The notes under the pieces: model-generated
The model's input: only the letters and a program-made list of their open reading frames with translations
Database searches by the model: none
What the model was told of the DNA's origin: nothing
Part shown: piece by piece, positions 42,418-50,705 of the stretch
How the letters are laid out: every line of letters begins with the position of its first letter
How positions within the stretch are numbered: position 1 is the stretch's first letter
Position numbers and translations under genes: made by a program
NCBI GenBank assembly: GCA_947172355.1
Contig: CAMWBA010000002.1
Location: 1-64,000 of the forward strand
DNA from: an uncultured Bacillota bacterium
GTDB lineage: Bacteria; Bacillota; Clostridia; Oscillospirales; Oscillospiraceae
Reading direction: 5' to 3'
Length of the DNA: 64,000 nucleotides

Positions 42418-42449
42418 GAACGCGGACATCCTGCCGGATACCCGCGTTC
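42418..42449 (+). repeat. Hairpin upstream of the truncated cutC
   Basis: GAACGCGG / CCGCGTTC stem with a 16-base loop, without a T-tract. Could be a weak terminator of the pyrophosphatase gene. Confidence 0.35.
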
Positions 42450-42461
42450 AGAAGGGAGTAC

Positions 42462-42875
42462 TTGCCCATAAACAAACCGTTGCTGGAAAGCTGTGTAGAT
42501 TCTTATGTCTCCGCCATGGCTGCCGCCTTGGAGACCGCCATTCAGCTAGGATGCCGGACCATTCTTACCTCCGGCCAGGCACAGAGTGCTCCGGCAGGCC
42601 GGGAGGTACTGCGGGAGGTAACCTTTCAAGCGGCAGGTCGGATTGACATTATGGAGGGAGCGGGAGTGACCCAAGAGAATATCCGGATGCTGCATGAGTA
42701 TACCGGTATTACCAGCTTTCACACCTCTGGACGGAGAAAAACGGTGGACAGCGGAATGCGTTACCGAAAGGATACCGTTTCGATGGGGCTGCCCAGGTTG
42801 TCGGAGTATGAGCTCTGGCAGGCCAACGAAGAGAAGATTCGGGCCTGTGCTCAAATTGTCCACAGGCTGCAATAG
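42462..42875 (+). pseudogene. CutC family protein with internal in-frame deletion
   Basis: 137 residues. The first part (PLLESCVDSYVSAMAAA) looks like the CutC N-terminus, where family members continue with GADRIELC. Here it passes directly into the C-terminal part: LGCRTILTSGQ, GRIDIMEGAGVTQENI, then the FHTSGR and MRYRKD segments. CutC is normally about 240 residues forming a TIM barrel, so about 100 residues of the barrel core are missing without a frameshift. Start appears to be TTG 42462 close behind AAGGGAG. It is probably non-functional, though a small expressed product cannot be excluded. Confidence 0.65.
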
Positions 42876-42886
42876 CGAAAGACAGA

Positions 42887-42915
42887 ACCGGAGACGGCAA
42901 AAAGCGGTCTCCGGT
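42887..42915. terminator. Hairpin between convergent cutC remnant and acyltransferase gene
   Basis: ACCGGAGAC / GTCTCCGGT with an 11-base loop; little T-tract on either side. Confidence 0.5.
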
Positions 42916-42937
42916 CCTGCTTAAAAGACGGATGCGG

Positions 42938-43984
42938 TTAGGTCAGCTTGGGTCCTATGCCTGGAATGTGGAAGATCAGCCAGGCGAAGGGGAGGGAGAG
43001 CAGGAAAAATACCAGTGCAAAGAGCGGGACGGACAGGGGCGGAATAAAGGAGAGGGGAGACAGCCCAAAATGCTGAAAAAGTATCACCCATAGCTGGTGA
43101 ATCCAATAAATGCCAATCGCATAGGAGCCCAAATCAGAGACGGTCCTGCGGCGGGCACGCTCTTCGCTCACCCCCAGCACATAGCGAAACAGAGTGCAAA
43201 AGGCGGCAGCGGTGAGCAGCACATTTGGCGCGGTGTATTGCCGCAGGAGAGCAGGGCTGAAGGGGCTGACGGTTGGCGTCATGGTGGTCAATGCCAAACT
43301 CAGCAGGCCCAGAAGATACAAAATATATTCTGCAAAACGGCTGATGGTATAGTGCCGCAGATACCACCCTCCAACATAGCACCCGGCCCAACCCATAACC
43401 AAATGGACTTGCAGCCGTTCCAGCTGGAGGGCAACGGTCTGGAAGGAAGGGGAGAGGGCCAGCAGAGGCAGAAGCGAGGCAAACAGGAAGCACAGAAGCA
43501 AAAAATATCGGATCTCTCCTTGGCTGGCAGAGGAGATAAACCGGTGGAATACCGGGTGTACCAAGTAAAGTCCGATCAAAGGGTAAAGCACCCAAAGATG
43601 GAAGTGGGTGTTTCCATGGACCGCTGATAATAGAGCGGACCAGACAGCACTCCAGGATGGTGTACCGCCACCCAATATATGGGCAGAAACTGCGTATACC
43701 GCCCCCCAGAATACCAGAAGGCAGAAAGCAGGCAGAACCAGCCCCAGCAGACTGGCCGTCAGCTGGGGCCCTTCTTCCTCCAGGGCATACATCCCCCACA
43801 ACATAAACAGAGCAGGAACAGCCCAACAGGTCAACCCCTCATAGACATGCAGCGCCTGCCGCGCCCCGGAGCCGGGGACTGTCAGGTCCAGATACCGCTG
43901 GGCCAGCAGGAGCATGATGGCGCACAGTACGGTAAATACCCGGAAAAAGCCGGGCCAGCCGGAATTTTGAGTCCCTTTGGCCAT
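42938..43984 (-). CDS. Membrane acyltransferase (acyltransferase 3 family)
   Basis: A 348-residue protein with about ten membrane helices. The conserved core of this family is seen in WAVPALFMLWGMYALEE, HFHLWVLYPLIGLYLVHPVF and GIYWIHQLWVILFQHFG; the usual N-terminal histidine motif is not obvious. Such enzymes acetylate or otherwise acylate cell-surface sugars. The start codon overlaps the upstream VOC gene stop (TAATG), so it is the third gene of a CLC-VOC-acyltransferase operon. Confidence 0.8.
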   Translation of the reverse strand: MAKGTQNSGWPGFFRVFTVLCAIMLLLAQRYLDLTVPGSGARQALHVYEGLTCWAVPALFMLWGMYALEEEGPQLTASLLGLVLPAFCLLVFWGAVYAVSAHILGGGTPSWSAVWSALLSAVHGNTHFHLWVLYPLIGLYLVHPVFHRFISSASQGEIRYFLLLCFLFASLLPLLALSPSFQTVALQLERLQVHLVMGWAGCYVGGWYLRHYTISRFAEYILYLLGLLSLALTTMTPTVSPFSPALLRQYTAPNVLLTAAAFCTLFRYVLGVSEERARRRTVSDLGSYAIGIYWIHQLWVILFQHFGLSPLSFIPPLSVPLFALVFFLLSLPFAWLIFHIPGIGPKLT

Positions 43985-44355
43985 TACGTCTTCTCCGGAA
44001 CAATCTCAATCCAGTATCCGTCCGGGTCGGCGATGAAATAGATGCCCATGGCCGGGTTTTCAAAGCAGACACAGCCCATAGCCTTGTGCTTTTGATACAA
44101 GGCATCATATTCGGTGGTATGGAAGGCCAGGTGGAACTCACACTCCCCCAGGTTATAGGGTTCGGTGCGGTCACGGAGCCAGGTCAGTTCCAGCTGAAAA
44201 GAGGAGCCGGCCTCGTCCCCCAAAAAGACCAGTTTGAATGAACCATCCCCAGCCTCGGTCTCCCGTATTGGGGTCAGGTTGAGGGCTTCATGATAAAAGG
44301 TCAAGCTGCGCTCCAGGTCCAGAACGTTGAAATTGAAGTGGTAGAAAGTTGTCAT
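43984..44355 (-). CDS. VOC-family (glyoxalase/lactoylglutathione lyase-like) protein
   Basis: ATG 44355, preceded by AAAGGAGA, gives 123 residues; the ORF-track start at 44391 is too early. It begins FYHFNFNVLDLERSLTFYHEALNL and ends FIADPDGYWIEIVPE, the two ends of a glyoxalase fold. Metal-ligand positions (H near 4, E near 118) are consistent with a glyoxalase I-like enzyme. It lies between a CLC transporter and an acyltransferase gene with very short gaps. Confidence 0.85.
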   Translation of the reverse strand: MTTFYHFNFNVLDLERSLTFYHEALNLTPIRETEAGDGSFKLVFLGDEAGSSFQLELTWLRDRTEPYNLGECEFHLAFHTTEYDALYQKHKAMGCVCFENPAMGIYFIADPDGYWIEIVPEKT

Positions 44356-44366
44356 GTTGTTCTCCT

Positions 44367-45626
44367 TTACTCCGCTTTTTTGTCCACCCACTCAGGGCGG
44401 AATTTGGAATAGATGATTTTTTGTTCGCTGTATAGTCCGTGGTAGCCGGACAGCATATAGGATACTCCACAGCATAGGGCATACAGCGGCAGTCCTACCC
44501 AGCCAAACAGCTCAAAGGCCAGAAAGATAGACGTCATGGGGCAGTTAGTTGTGCCGCAGAAGGTGGCGGCCATTCCCAGCGCCCCAGCGAAGCCGTGAGG
44601 CAATCCGAGGATCGGTCCGGCCCAGGTACCGAAAGCACAACCGGTGAACAGTACAGGAACAATCTCGCCGCCCCGGAATCCGGCCCCCAGAGTGAGTGCG
44701 GTGAACAGTATCTTCAGCAAAAATGCCTCTGGGATAGTATCTCCAGCCAGCATCCGGCGAATGATGGAGTCCCCCGCGCCGCTGTAGGTCTGGCTTCCCA
44801 CCAAAAGGGTGAGCCCCAATACCAGTCCGCCGCCCACAAATCCCCGGATCAGGGGATTTGGAAAATATGCTGCATAGAGCTTTGGAGCAACATGCATGGC
44901 TTTGCAGAACAGGATGGACAGCACAGCGCACAGCAGTCCCAAAGCAGCCGTCTGAAAGATGGTGGGCAGGTCCAGCCCGATCGCATCGGACACCAGGTAG
45001 CCGTCCTGCATGTGGAGGCCAAAGTGTTGGGCTGTCAGTACCGCGGTAAAGGAGGAAACCAGACAGGGCACCATAGCGGCATAATACATCCGGCCCACCG
45101 TAACCACTTCCATAGCAAAGACGGCAGCGGTAAGAGGAGTTCCGAACAGGGCGGAGAAAGCGGCAGCCATACCGCACATTACGACAATACGTTCGTCCAA
45201 TTCATCTAAGCGTAATTTCCGGCCTATGTAAGCGGACAGAGAGGCGCCCAATTGAAGGGCAGCCCCTTCGCGGCCGGCGGAACCTCCTACCAAATGGGTG
45301 AGGATGGTGGACAAAAAGATGAGGGGAGCGGTGCGCAGATTGAGCCGCTCCGCATCCCGCACGGCGACCAATACTAGGTTGGTGCCTCGGTCTTTTTCCA
45401 TGCCGCACACCCGATACAGCATTACGATGGCCACGCCCCCCAGAGGCAGAAGGAAGATAATCCAGGGGTGTTCTCCGCGGGTCAGAGCGGCCCAGTGGAT
45501 TCCCTTGTGAAAAGCTACCGCCACCAGCCCCACGATTAGACCAATAACGCAGGAATACAGCATCCACTTTACAAAAACTGCAAGCTCTTTGAGGTGGTCC
45601 CGCATCTGGCTGGACAGCTGAGACAT
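44367..45626 (-). CDS. CLC-family anion transporter, CLC-F-like
   Basis: GAGAGGAGG ahead of ATG 45626 gives 419 residues; the longer ORF is not supported. The protein is polytopic with CLC motifs: GGSAGREGAALQLG at 114-127, where E120 is the gating glutamate, and GAGFRGGEIVPVLFTG later. These two forms match what I recall of the fluoride/proton antiporter subgroup (CLC-F) rather than canonical GSGIP chloride channels. No fluoride riboswitch was recognised upstream. It is the first gene of a three-gene operon with VOC and acyltransferase genes. Confidence 0.85.
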   Translation of the reverse strand: MSQLSSQMRDHLKELAVFVKWMLYSCVIGLIVGLVAVAFHKGIHWAALTRGEHPWIIFLLPLGGVAIVMLYRVCGMEKDRGTNLVLVAVRDAERLNLRTAPLIFLSTILTHLVGGSAGREGAALQLGASLSAYIGRKLRLDELDERIVVMCGMAAAFSALFGTPLTAAVFAMEVVTVGRMYYAAMVPCLVSSFTAVLTAQHFGLHMQDGYLVSDAIGLDLPTIFQTAALGLLCAVLSILFCKAMHVAPKLYAAYFPNPLIRGFVGGGLVLGLTLLVGSQTYSGAGDSIIRRMLAGDTIPEAFLLKILFTALTLGAGFRGGEIVPVLFTGCAFGTWAGPILGLPHGFAGALGMAATFCGTTNCPMTSIFLAFELFGWVGLPLYALCCGVSYMLSGYHGLYSEQKIIYSKFRPEWVDKKAE

Positions 45627-45813
45627 ACCTATGCCTCCTCTCCAAGTCGTCCGGCAGGTATTGCCAGCAGAATAGAGTATATCACATTCAAGCAGAATTT
45701 GCACCCCAAATTTCCATTTATTTTCCTGCGGAAAAAACTTTTTCCCGATCTCCAGATTTTTTCATATGGCGCTTCCATGGCCTTGAAACACGGATATTTG
45801 CATCTCGTAAGAC

Positions 45814-45842
45814 TTTACCTTTGCGATAAACTATGATATGAT
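45814..45842 (+). promoter_or_regulatory. Promoter of rlmD
   Basis: TTTACC, a 17-base spacer and TATGAT, 26 bases before the rlmD start codon. Confidence 0.65.
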
Positions 45843-45867
45843 TGTCAATAAATAGGGGGTGTATCCC

Positions 45868-47226
45868 ATGGCCGACATCCAAAAAAACACCGTTCACAGG
45901 TTGGATATTACCGGCTATACTGCTGAGGGAATGGGGGTAGCCCGGTTGGAAGACCGGGTGGTTTTTGTGCCCTACACCATTCGCGGGGAGCGATGGCAGG
46001 TTCGACTGGAGAAAGTGAACAAACATGTAGCCTGGGGCCGCGGGACAAAACTGCTCTTACCATCCCCGGAACGGGCTGCAACAGACTGTCTTCTGTACGG
46101 CAAATGCGGCGGATGCCAGTTCCGGCATATGAGCTATGCGGAAGAGCTGCGGGCCAAAGGCCAGCGCGTCGCTGATGCATTGGAGCGAGTGGGGCATGTT
46201 AAGCTAGAACTGCCCCCGGTGCTTGGGGCAGAGAACCCCGACCGCTACCGGAATAAAGTACAGTTTCCGGTGTCCCACGACAGACACGGGCTGTCGGTGG
46301 GCTACTACCGTTCCCGGAGTCACGACGTATTGGACGCTCCAGACTGCGCGCTCCAGCCGGAAACCGTTACCCGATTGCGCAGGGCTTTCAAAAGCTGGAT
46401 GGAGCGCTATTCAGTTTCCGCTTACGACGAGGGGACGAGCAGGGGAGTGGTCCGGCACCTCTATGTCCGCACCAATAGTTGGGGGGAGAGTTTGGTGTGT
46501 GTGGTTGCCAATGCGGCCCGTCTCACCCAGTCAGGTGCGCTTGTGGACATCATGCGGCAGGCGGAGTCGGGGCTGTCAGGCGTGGTCCTCAATACCAATA
46601 CCCAAAACACCAATGTGATTCTGGGCGATCAATATACCCTTCTCTGGGGCCAGGATTGGCTGGAGGAGGAACTATGTGGTCTGACATTCCGCCTGTCCAT
46701 CCCCTCCTTTTTCCAAATCAACCACGCCCAAACGCAACGGCTGTACAATATAGCTTTCGACTTTGCCCAGCTTACCGGCGGCGAGACAGTGTTGGATCTG
46801 TACTGCGGTATTGGAACCATCTCCCTGGCCCTGGCCCGCCGGGCTGGTCGAGTGATTGGAGCAGAGATTGTTCCTCAGGCCATTGAGGATGCCCGAGAAA
46901 ACGCCCGGCGTAATGGGGTTGCCAATGTGGAATTTTTCTGCGGTGACGCTGGGGCAACCGCTAAAAAACTGGCAGAGGAGGGCGTCCAGCCTCAGGTTGT
47001 CTGTGTGGACCCGCCACGGAAAGGATTAGCCCCAGAAGTGCCTGCCATTCTGGCGGGCATGGCGCCTCAGCGGATTGTTTATGTCTCTTGCGACCCGGCT
47101 ACCATGGCACGGGATGTAGCACGATTTAACCAGCTGGGTTACCAGGCGGTAAAAGCTCAGCCGATTGATTTGTTCCCAAGAACAGCCCACGTGGAGACGG
47201 TTGTCTGCTTAGCGCAACAAATATAG
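45868..47226 (+). CDS. rlmD: 23S rRNA (uracil-C5)-methyltransferase, RlmD/RumA family
   Basis: A 452-residue protein: an N-terminal TRAM domain (VHRLDITGYTAEGMGVARLE), an Fe-S cysteine set (CLLYGKCGGC and a later DAPDCAL) and a SAM-dependent methyltransferase domain with LDLYCGIGTISLAL. The catalytic cysteine is in VYVSCDPATMARD after VDPPRKGL. It makes m5U in 23S rRNA; the exact site (747 or 1939) cannot be told by eye. Start ATG 45868 follows AGGGGG by eight bases. Confidence 0.9.
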   Translation: MADIQKNTVHRLDITGYTAEGMGVARLEDRVVFVPYTIRGERWQVRLEKVNKHVAWGRGTKLLLPSPERAATDCLLYGKCGGCQFRHMSYAEELRAKGQRVADALERVGHVKLELPPVLGAENPDRYRNKVQFPVSHDRHGLSVGYYRSRSHDVLDAPDCALQPETVTRLRRAFKSWMERYSVSAYDEGTSRGVVRHLYVRTNSWGESLVCVVANAARLTQSGALVDIMRQAESGLSGVVLNTNTQNTNVILGDQYTLLWGQDWLEEELCGLTFRLSIPSFFQINHAQTQRLYNIAFDFAQLTGGETVLDLYCGIGTISLALARRAGRVIGAEIVPQAIEDARENARRNGVANVEFFCGDAGATAKKLAEEGVQPQVVCVDPPRKGLAPEVPAILAGMAPQRIVYVSCDPATMARDVARFNQLGYQAVKAQPIDLFPRTAHVETVVCLAQQI

Positions 47227-47580
47227 CTCTAATTCGCTTTTGTGCTTCTTACACCGGATATACCTTTGTGATTCCCGCTCCCTGCGGGGTGGGAACACGA
47301 AAAGAATCGGAAGCACAACATTGAATGGACAGATGATTTGAGCAGCATTGTGGATAAGGGGTAGTCTAAACTGGTTTCAGACAAGCTCTACCGGCAAATA
47401 GAAACAAAACCTCGGTTATACTATAGAAACTGTATTGCAGGATAATGTCCAGGCACTTGATATGTGCAAAAAATATGGAGCGGATTAACTGCTTATTGAT
47501 TATGAATATCATATTGATGTGGTTAGCCATAATGGGCGACTGTGCTTCCGGTCAGTTTGAAAAGGAAGGTGGAACTTGGC
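47227..47580. other. Gene-poor stretch with decayed sequence
   Basis: Contains a small hairpin TTCCCGCTCCC-TGCGGGGTGGGAA at about 47273 that could end rlmD, then sequence of lower GC with a degenerate coding remnant (separate entry). No intact gene seen. Confidence 0.5.
47432..47560 (+). pseudogene. Remnant of an unidentified gene
   Basis: One frame reads VLQDNVQALDMCKKYGAD, an in-frame stop, then LLIDYEYHIDVVSHNGRLCF before a second stop. The pattern looks like real protein (NVQALDMCKKYG followed by a hydrophobic LLID strand) interrupted by one stop codon, with no start or ribosome-binding site. I do not recognise the family with confidence. Confidence 0.4.
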
Positions 47581-48348
47581 TTATATCCTAAAAAGTTCGG
47601 CTTCTTTTCGTTTGCTGCACGCCTTCTTGAGTGCCAGCGAGGCAACCGATACCAATGCACGGTTCACCTTTCGAGCGCTCTGGGGACATTTTGCAACACA
47701 CCGCATACAGGAGATACATTTCTTAGGATCTGCTGTTTTCAAGTGTTCCTGAGGGATTGCCTCTGCTGGGCAGATTTTTGCACAAAGTCCGCAGCCATTA
47801 CAGCTCGTGTCCGCTTTGGGAACCAGCCCCGCACCGCCTGCCTTTTTGTAAGGCCGGCTGCCAGGAATCTGCGGTGCCCCATTCAACATTCCCGCTTTGA
47901 ATTGTTCAAAAATCACCGTTCCAAAGGCTCTGAGCTGCCGTTCGTCTTCTTGGTCCGGCCGGCCGGATGCATATTGGTGTATGATGGAGTGTTCTGCCAC
48001 TGAGGAAATAGCGGCAGCTACGGTGAATCCATCTTTTTTTGCGATGTCTGCCAGTTCAATCAAGGTGTCCTCATAGGCCCGGTTGCCATATACACACAAC
48101 AACACACACGTTGCGCCATTGCCTTGAATTTGTGTTAGCCGTTCAGCGGCGAGACTTGGGACACGACCTCCATAGGAGGGAAGAGCAATCAGAACAAGAT
48201 CTTCTGCCGCTATCCTGCATGTTGAGAAATCAGCTGCAGGGTTTGTCAGGTCAACGGTCTCTACCGATGGACTCCACACCGATGTAACCAGCTTTGCTGT
48301 TTTTTCCGTTCCCCCTGTCGGGCTGAAAATCAGCTGCACATACTTCAT
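47581..48348 (-). CDS. EFR1-family flavodoxin/ferredoxin fusion protein
   Basis: ATG 48348 after GGGGGT gives 255 residues. The N-terminal flavodoxin-like domain starts KYVQLIFSPTGGTEKTAKLV with an FMN phosphate-binding type loop; ALPSYGGRVPSLAAERL follows. The C-terminus carries two 4Fe-4S motifs, CNGCGLCAKICP and CISCMRCVAKCP. Such proteins shuttle electrons in anaerobes. It is divergent from an Rrf2 regulator gene, with a near-consensus promoter between them. Confidence 0.88.
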   Translation of the reverse strand: MKYVQLIFSPTGGTEKTAKLVTSVWSPSVETVDLTNPAADFSTCRIAAEDLVLIALPSYGGRVPSLAAERLTQIQGNGATCVLLCVYGNRAYEDTLIELADIAKKDGFTVAAAISSVAEHSIIHQYASGRPDQEDERQLRAFGTVIFEQFKAGMLNGAPQIPGSRPYKKAGGAGLVPKADTSCNGCGLCAKICPAEAIPQEHLKTADPKKCISCMRCVAKCPQSARKVNRALVSVASLALKKACSKRKEAELFRI

Positions 48349-48380
48349 GTTATATACCCCCAACGTGTAATTTTTAGATT

Positions 48381-48398
48381 TATACCAGAGACAGTATA
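48381..48398. promoter_or_regulatory. Palindrome over the EFR1 promoter -10, candidate Rrf2 operator
   Basis: TATACCAGAGACAGTATA has the half-sites TATAC/GTATA and overlaps the -10 element at 48393-48398. The position is ideal for repression by the divergently encoded Rrf2 protein; binding is inferred. Confidence 0.45.
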
Positions 48399-48421
48399 AT
48401 CCTTGCTGGATGTAATGTCAA
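48393..48421 (-). promoter_or_regulatory. Sigma-A promoter of the EFR1 gene
   Basis: On the minus strand TTGACA, a 17-base spacer and TATACT. Consensus -35 and near-consensus -10, 45 bases before the start codon. Confidence 0.85.
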
Positions 48422-48491
48422 TATTTACACCAAAAGTCTTTTGTGATAATATAGCTGATATCTGGCGGTTTTGGAGGGGGAGGATAAGCAT

Positions 48492-48920
48492 ATGCATATA
48501 AGCACCAAATGTTCGGTTGCCATTCATTGTCTTGTTTTTATTTGTGAGTATGGAGAAAGCAAGAAAGTTACAAGCGAATTGCTGTCACTCTCTACCGGTG
48601 TGAATCCTGTAACCATACGGAATATCATAAGCGCATTAAAGAAAGATGGCATTCTTTCCGTCAAATTTGGTACTGGCGGTACAGCGCTTAACTGTCCTCC
48701 GGAAGAGATTACGTTATATCGCATCTGCAAAGCGATTGAACCGGATTTTCTCGATAAATTGATTGGCATTCATGCAGCTCCTTCCCCTGTGTGTCCAGTG
48801 GGGCGAAACATTCACCGTATTTTGGATTCTTCCTATCATAGAGTACAAGAGGACCTGCAAAAAAGTTTGCAAAGCATCAATATGGAGGAAATTATGAGCA
48901 AGTATCATAGGAAGCAATGA
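48492..48920 (+). CDS. Rrf2-family transcriptional regulator
   Basis: ATG 48492 after GGAGGGGGAGG gives 142 residues. The Rrf2 winged HTH is clear: HISTKCSVAIHCLVFICEYG, then SLSTGVNPVTIRNIISALKKDGILSVKFGTGG. Only one cysteine lies in the region where IscR/NsrR types hold three, so a cluster-free, YwnA-like mode is more likely. Base composition is AT-richer than the surrounding genes. It probably controls the divergent EFR1 gene. Confidence 0.88.
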   Translation: MHISTKCSVAIHCLVFICEYGESKKVTSELLSLSTGVNPVTIRNIISALKKDGILSVKFGTGGTALNCPPEEITLYRICKAIEPDFLDKLIGIHAAPSPVCPVGRNIHRILDSSYHRVQEDLQKSLQSINMEEIMSKYHRKQ

Positions 48921-49005
48921 GAAATATTCAGTTCAATGAGATGGAATCCATTTGACCATCACGGTGTTTTTAGGTAAGAGACTGTTTCTGCACAGAAACG
49001 CAGAA

Positions 49006-49070
49006 AGAGATTGAGGTTGGCGTGATTCCCCATTATCGGTCGTGGGGTACACATTCCAACCTCAATCTCT
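49006..49070. repeat. Long perfect inverted repeat in an AT-rich island
   Basis: AGAGATTGAGGTTGG / CCAACCTCAATCTCT, a 15-bp perfect stem enclosing 35 bases with an inner CCCCA/TGGGG stem. No T-tract follows. The 48921-49270 interval holds no supported gene; the 72-residue ORF starting inside the hairpin lacks a ribosome-binding site. Confidence 0.6.
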
Positions 49071-49270
49071 ATTCGATACGCTCGAATCACAGTCCCGATT
49101 TCATAACGTTTCCCTTCTCGGATTGCAGGAAACGAATGTCACAACAGGAGAAGAATGTATATACAGCTTAAACGGCAAAAATCACAACTGCAAATTCAAT
49201 CGATCTAAAAGGTTGTTAATTGAAACAAACTTTTTGAAAAGTATGGCGTTTGTTCATTGAAAAAACTTGG

Positions 49271-49999
49271 TCAACCCTGGTCCCAGTTGTGGTAGACGTT
49301 CTGCACGTCGTCGTTCTCTTCCAGCAGATCAATGAGCTTTTCCATGTTTTTGATATCGCCCTCGTCCGTAAGTGTAACATAGTTCTGGGGCACCATCTGA
49401 ACACCGGCCTCCAGGAAGGTGTAGCCCTTGGCCTCCAGTGCCTCTGTGACGGCAGCGAAAGCGTCAGGGTTGGTGTAGACCTCGAAAACCTCGCTATCGG
49501 CCTGCATATCATCGGCACCCGCCTCCAGGGCATCCATCATCACGGTGTCCTCATCCAGATCCTCGGACTCGATGACAATAACGCCCTTTCGGTCAAAGGA
49601 CCAAGACACACAGCCAGTGGCACCCAGTCCCTTGCCGTACTTGTCCAGCAGGTGGCGCACTTCGGGGGCGGTGCGGTTGCGGTTGTCGGTGAGGGCCTCT
49701 ACAATGACAGCTACGCCATTGGGACCATAGCCCTCATAGACCACATTTTCAAAGCTGTCTGTGTTGCCGGAGCCCAGCGCTTTATCAATAGTGCGCTTAA
49801 TGTTGTCATTGGGCATGTTGGCCGCTTTGGCTTTGGCAATGACGGTGGCCAAGCGGGAATTGTTGGCGGGGTCGCCGCTGCCGCCGGTCTTCACCGCGAC
49901 AATCATCTCGCGGGCGATCTTGGTAAAAATTTGGGAGCGCTTGGCGTCTGCCGCGCCCTTGGTCTTTTGTATGTTGTGCCACTTGGAATGTCCGGACAT
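49271..49999 (-). CDS. yebC: YebC/PmpR family transcriptional/translation factor
   Basis: A 242-residue protein beginning SGHSKWHNIQKTKGAADAKR, the unmistakable YebC N-terminus, with VEALTDNRNRTAPEVRHLLDKYG in the middle. YebC proteins were long called transcription regulators, and some members have been linked to translation of proline-rich stretches. Monocistronic, with a strong promoter at 50035-50063. Confidence 0.95.
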   Translation of the reverse strand: MSGHSKWHNIQKTKGAADAKRSQIFTKIAREMIVAVKTGGSGDPANNSRLATVIAKAKAANMPNDNIKRTIDKALGSGNTDSFENVVYEGYGPNGVAVIVEALTDNRNRTAPEVRHLLDKYGKGLGATGCVSWSFDRKGVIVIESEDLDEDTVMMDALEAGADDMQADSEVFEVYTNPDAFAAVTEALEAKGYTFLEAGVQMVPQNYVTLTDEGDIKNMEKLIDLLEENDDVQNVYHNWDQG

Positions 50000-50034
50000 G
50001 AATATCTTCCCCTTCTTGTATAATAGGCGGAGGT

Positions 50035-50063
50035 ATTATACCACTGTTTTACTTGATTTGCAA
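50035..50063 (-). promoter_or_regulatory. Sigma-A promoter of yebC
   Basis: On the minus strand TTGCAA, a 17-base spacer ending TGG and a consensus TATAAT. Confidence 0.82.
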
Positions 50064-50170
50064 GCTGTATTTTGGCTGGCATGCCGATTCCTGTTCGCCG
50101 TGGTTTGTGTTCATTTGGTCTGTATCATGGTAACTCCCGCAAATAATTTTCCTGACAGGCGAAAAACATC

Positions 50171-50199
50171 TTGCAATTCTAATGGAACTGTGATAAACT
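50171..50199 (+). promoter_or_regulatory. Promoter of rplS
   Basis: TTGCAA, a 17-base spacer and TAAACT, giving a leader of about 90 bases before rplS. Confidence 0.7.
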
Positions 50200-50205
50200 C
50201 CTTTT

Positions 50206-50295
50206 CGTCTGAAAACGGGCGGTCCTCTGCGGTGTCTTAAATGAAGAAAGACGGAAGGCCGGAATGAACGCCTATACAACAGGAGGAAAGCAAGT
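50206..50295 (+). promoter_or_regulatory. rplS leader, possible L19 leader element
   Basis: The leader contains a GTCTT/AAGAC stem (GTCTTAAATGAAGAAAGAC) and GC-rich flanks before AGGAGG. An autoregulatory L19 leader is known in Firmicutes; I cannot confirm a match by eye. Confidence 0.25.
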
Positions 50296-50637
50296 ATGGA
50301 TCTGATGAAAGCGTTTACCGAGAAGTATACCAAGGCCGAGCCGCCCAAGGTGTCCATTGGCGACACAGTACGGGTTCACCTACGGGTGAAGGAGGGCAAC
50401 CGTGAGCGTATTCAGGTGTTCGAGGGCACTGTGATTGCAAAGAAGCACGGCGGCATTGAGGAGAGCTTCACCGTCCGCCGCATCTCTTACGGCATTGGTG
50501 TGGAGAAGGTGTTCCCCCTCCACTCCCCGGCGGTAGAGAAGGTGGAGGTTGTCCGCAAGGGCAAGGTGCGCCGCGCCAAGCTGTACTACCTGCGTGACCG
50601 CGTGGGCAAGGCCGCTAAGGTCAAGGAAGCGCTGTGA
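50296..50637 (+). CDS. rplS: 50S ribosomal protein L19
   Basis: A 113-residue protein with the L19 pattern: [57 protein letters not shown] and the basic C-terminus [19 protein letters not shown]19 sits at the 30S-50S interface. In many Firmicutes it follows trmD; here it has its own promoter and terminator. AGGAGG precedes the ATG. Confidence 0.98.
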   Translation: MDLMKAFTEKYTKAEPPKVSIGDTVRVHLRVKEGNRERIQVFEGTVIAKKHGGIEESFTVRRISYGIGVEKVFPLHSPAVEKVEVVRKGKVRRAKLYYLRDRVGKAAKVKEAL

Positions 50638-50641
50638 TTCA

Positions 50642-50671
50642 AAAAAGGAGCGGCTTTGCCGCTCCTTTTTC
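50642..50671 (+). terminator. Rho-independent terminator of rplS
   Basis: AAAAAGGAGCGGC / GCCGCTCCTTTTT, perfect stem with a TTT loop and T-tract. Confidence 0.93.
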
Positions 50672-50705
50672 TTCAATCCGCTCTTATTGCCGGAGGAGGA
50701 GTGGT

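Noticed and set aside
45627-45800. Fluoride riboswitch upstream of the CLC gene
   Set aside because: No match to the conserved crcB-motif core could be seen by eye; a covariance-model search would decide.
49042-49260. 72-residue ORF in the AT-rich island
   Set aside because: Starts with GTG inside the long hairpin, no ribosome-binding site and no recognisable pattern.
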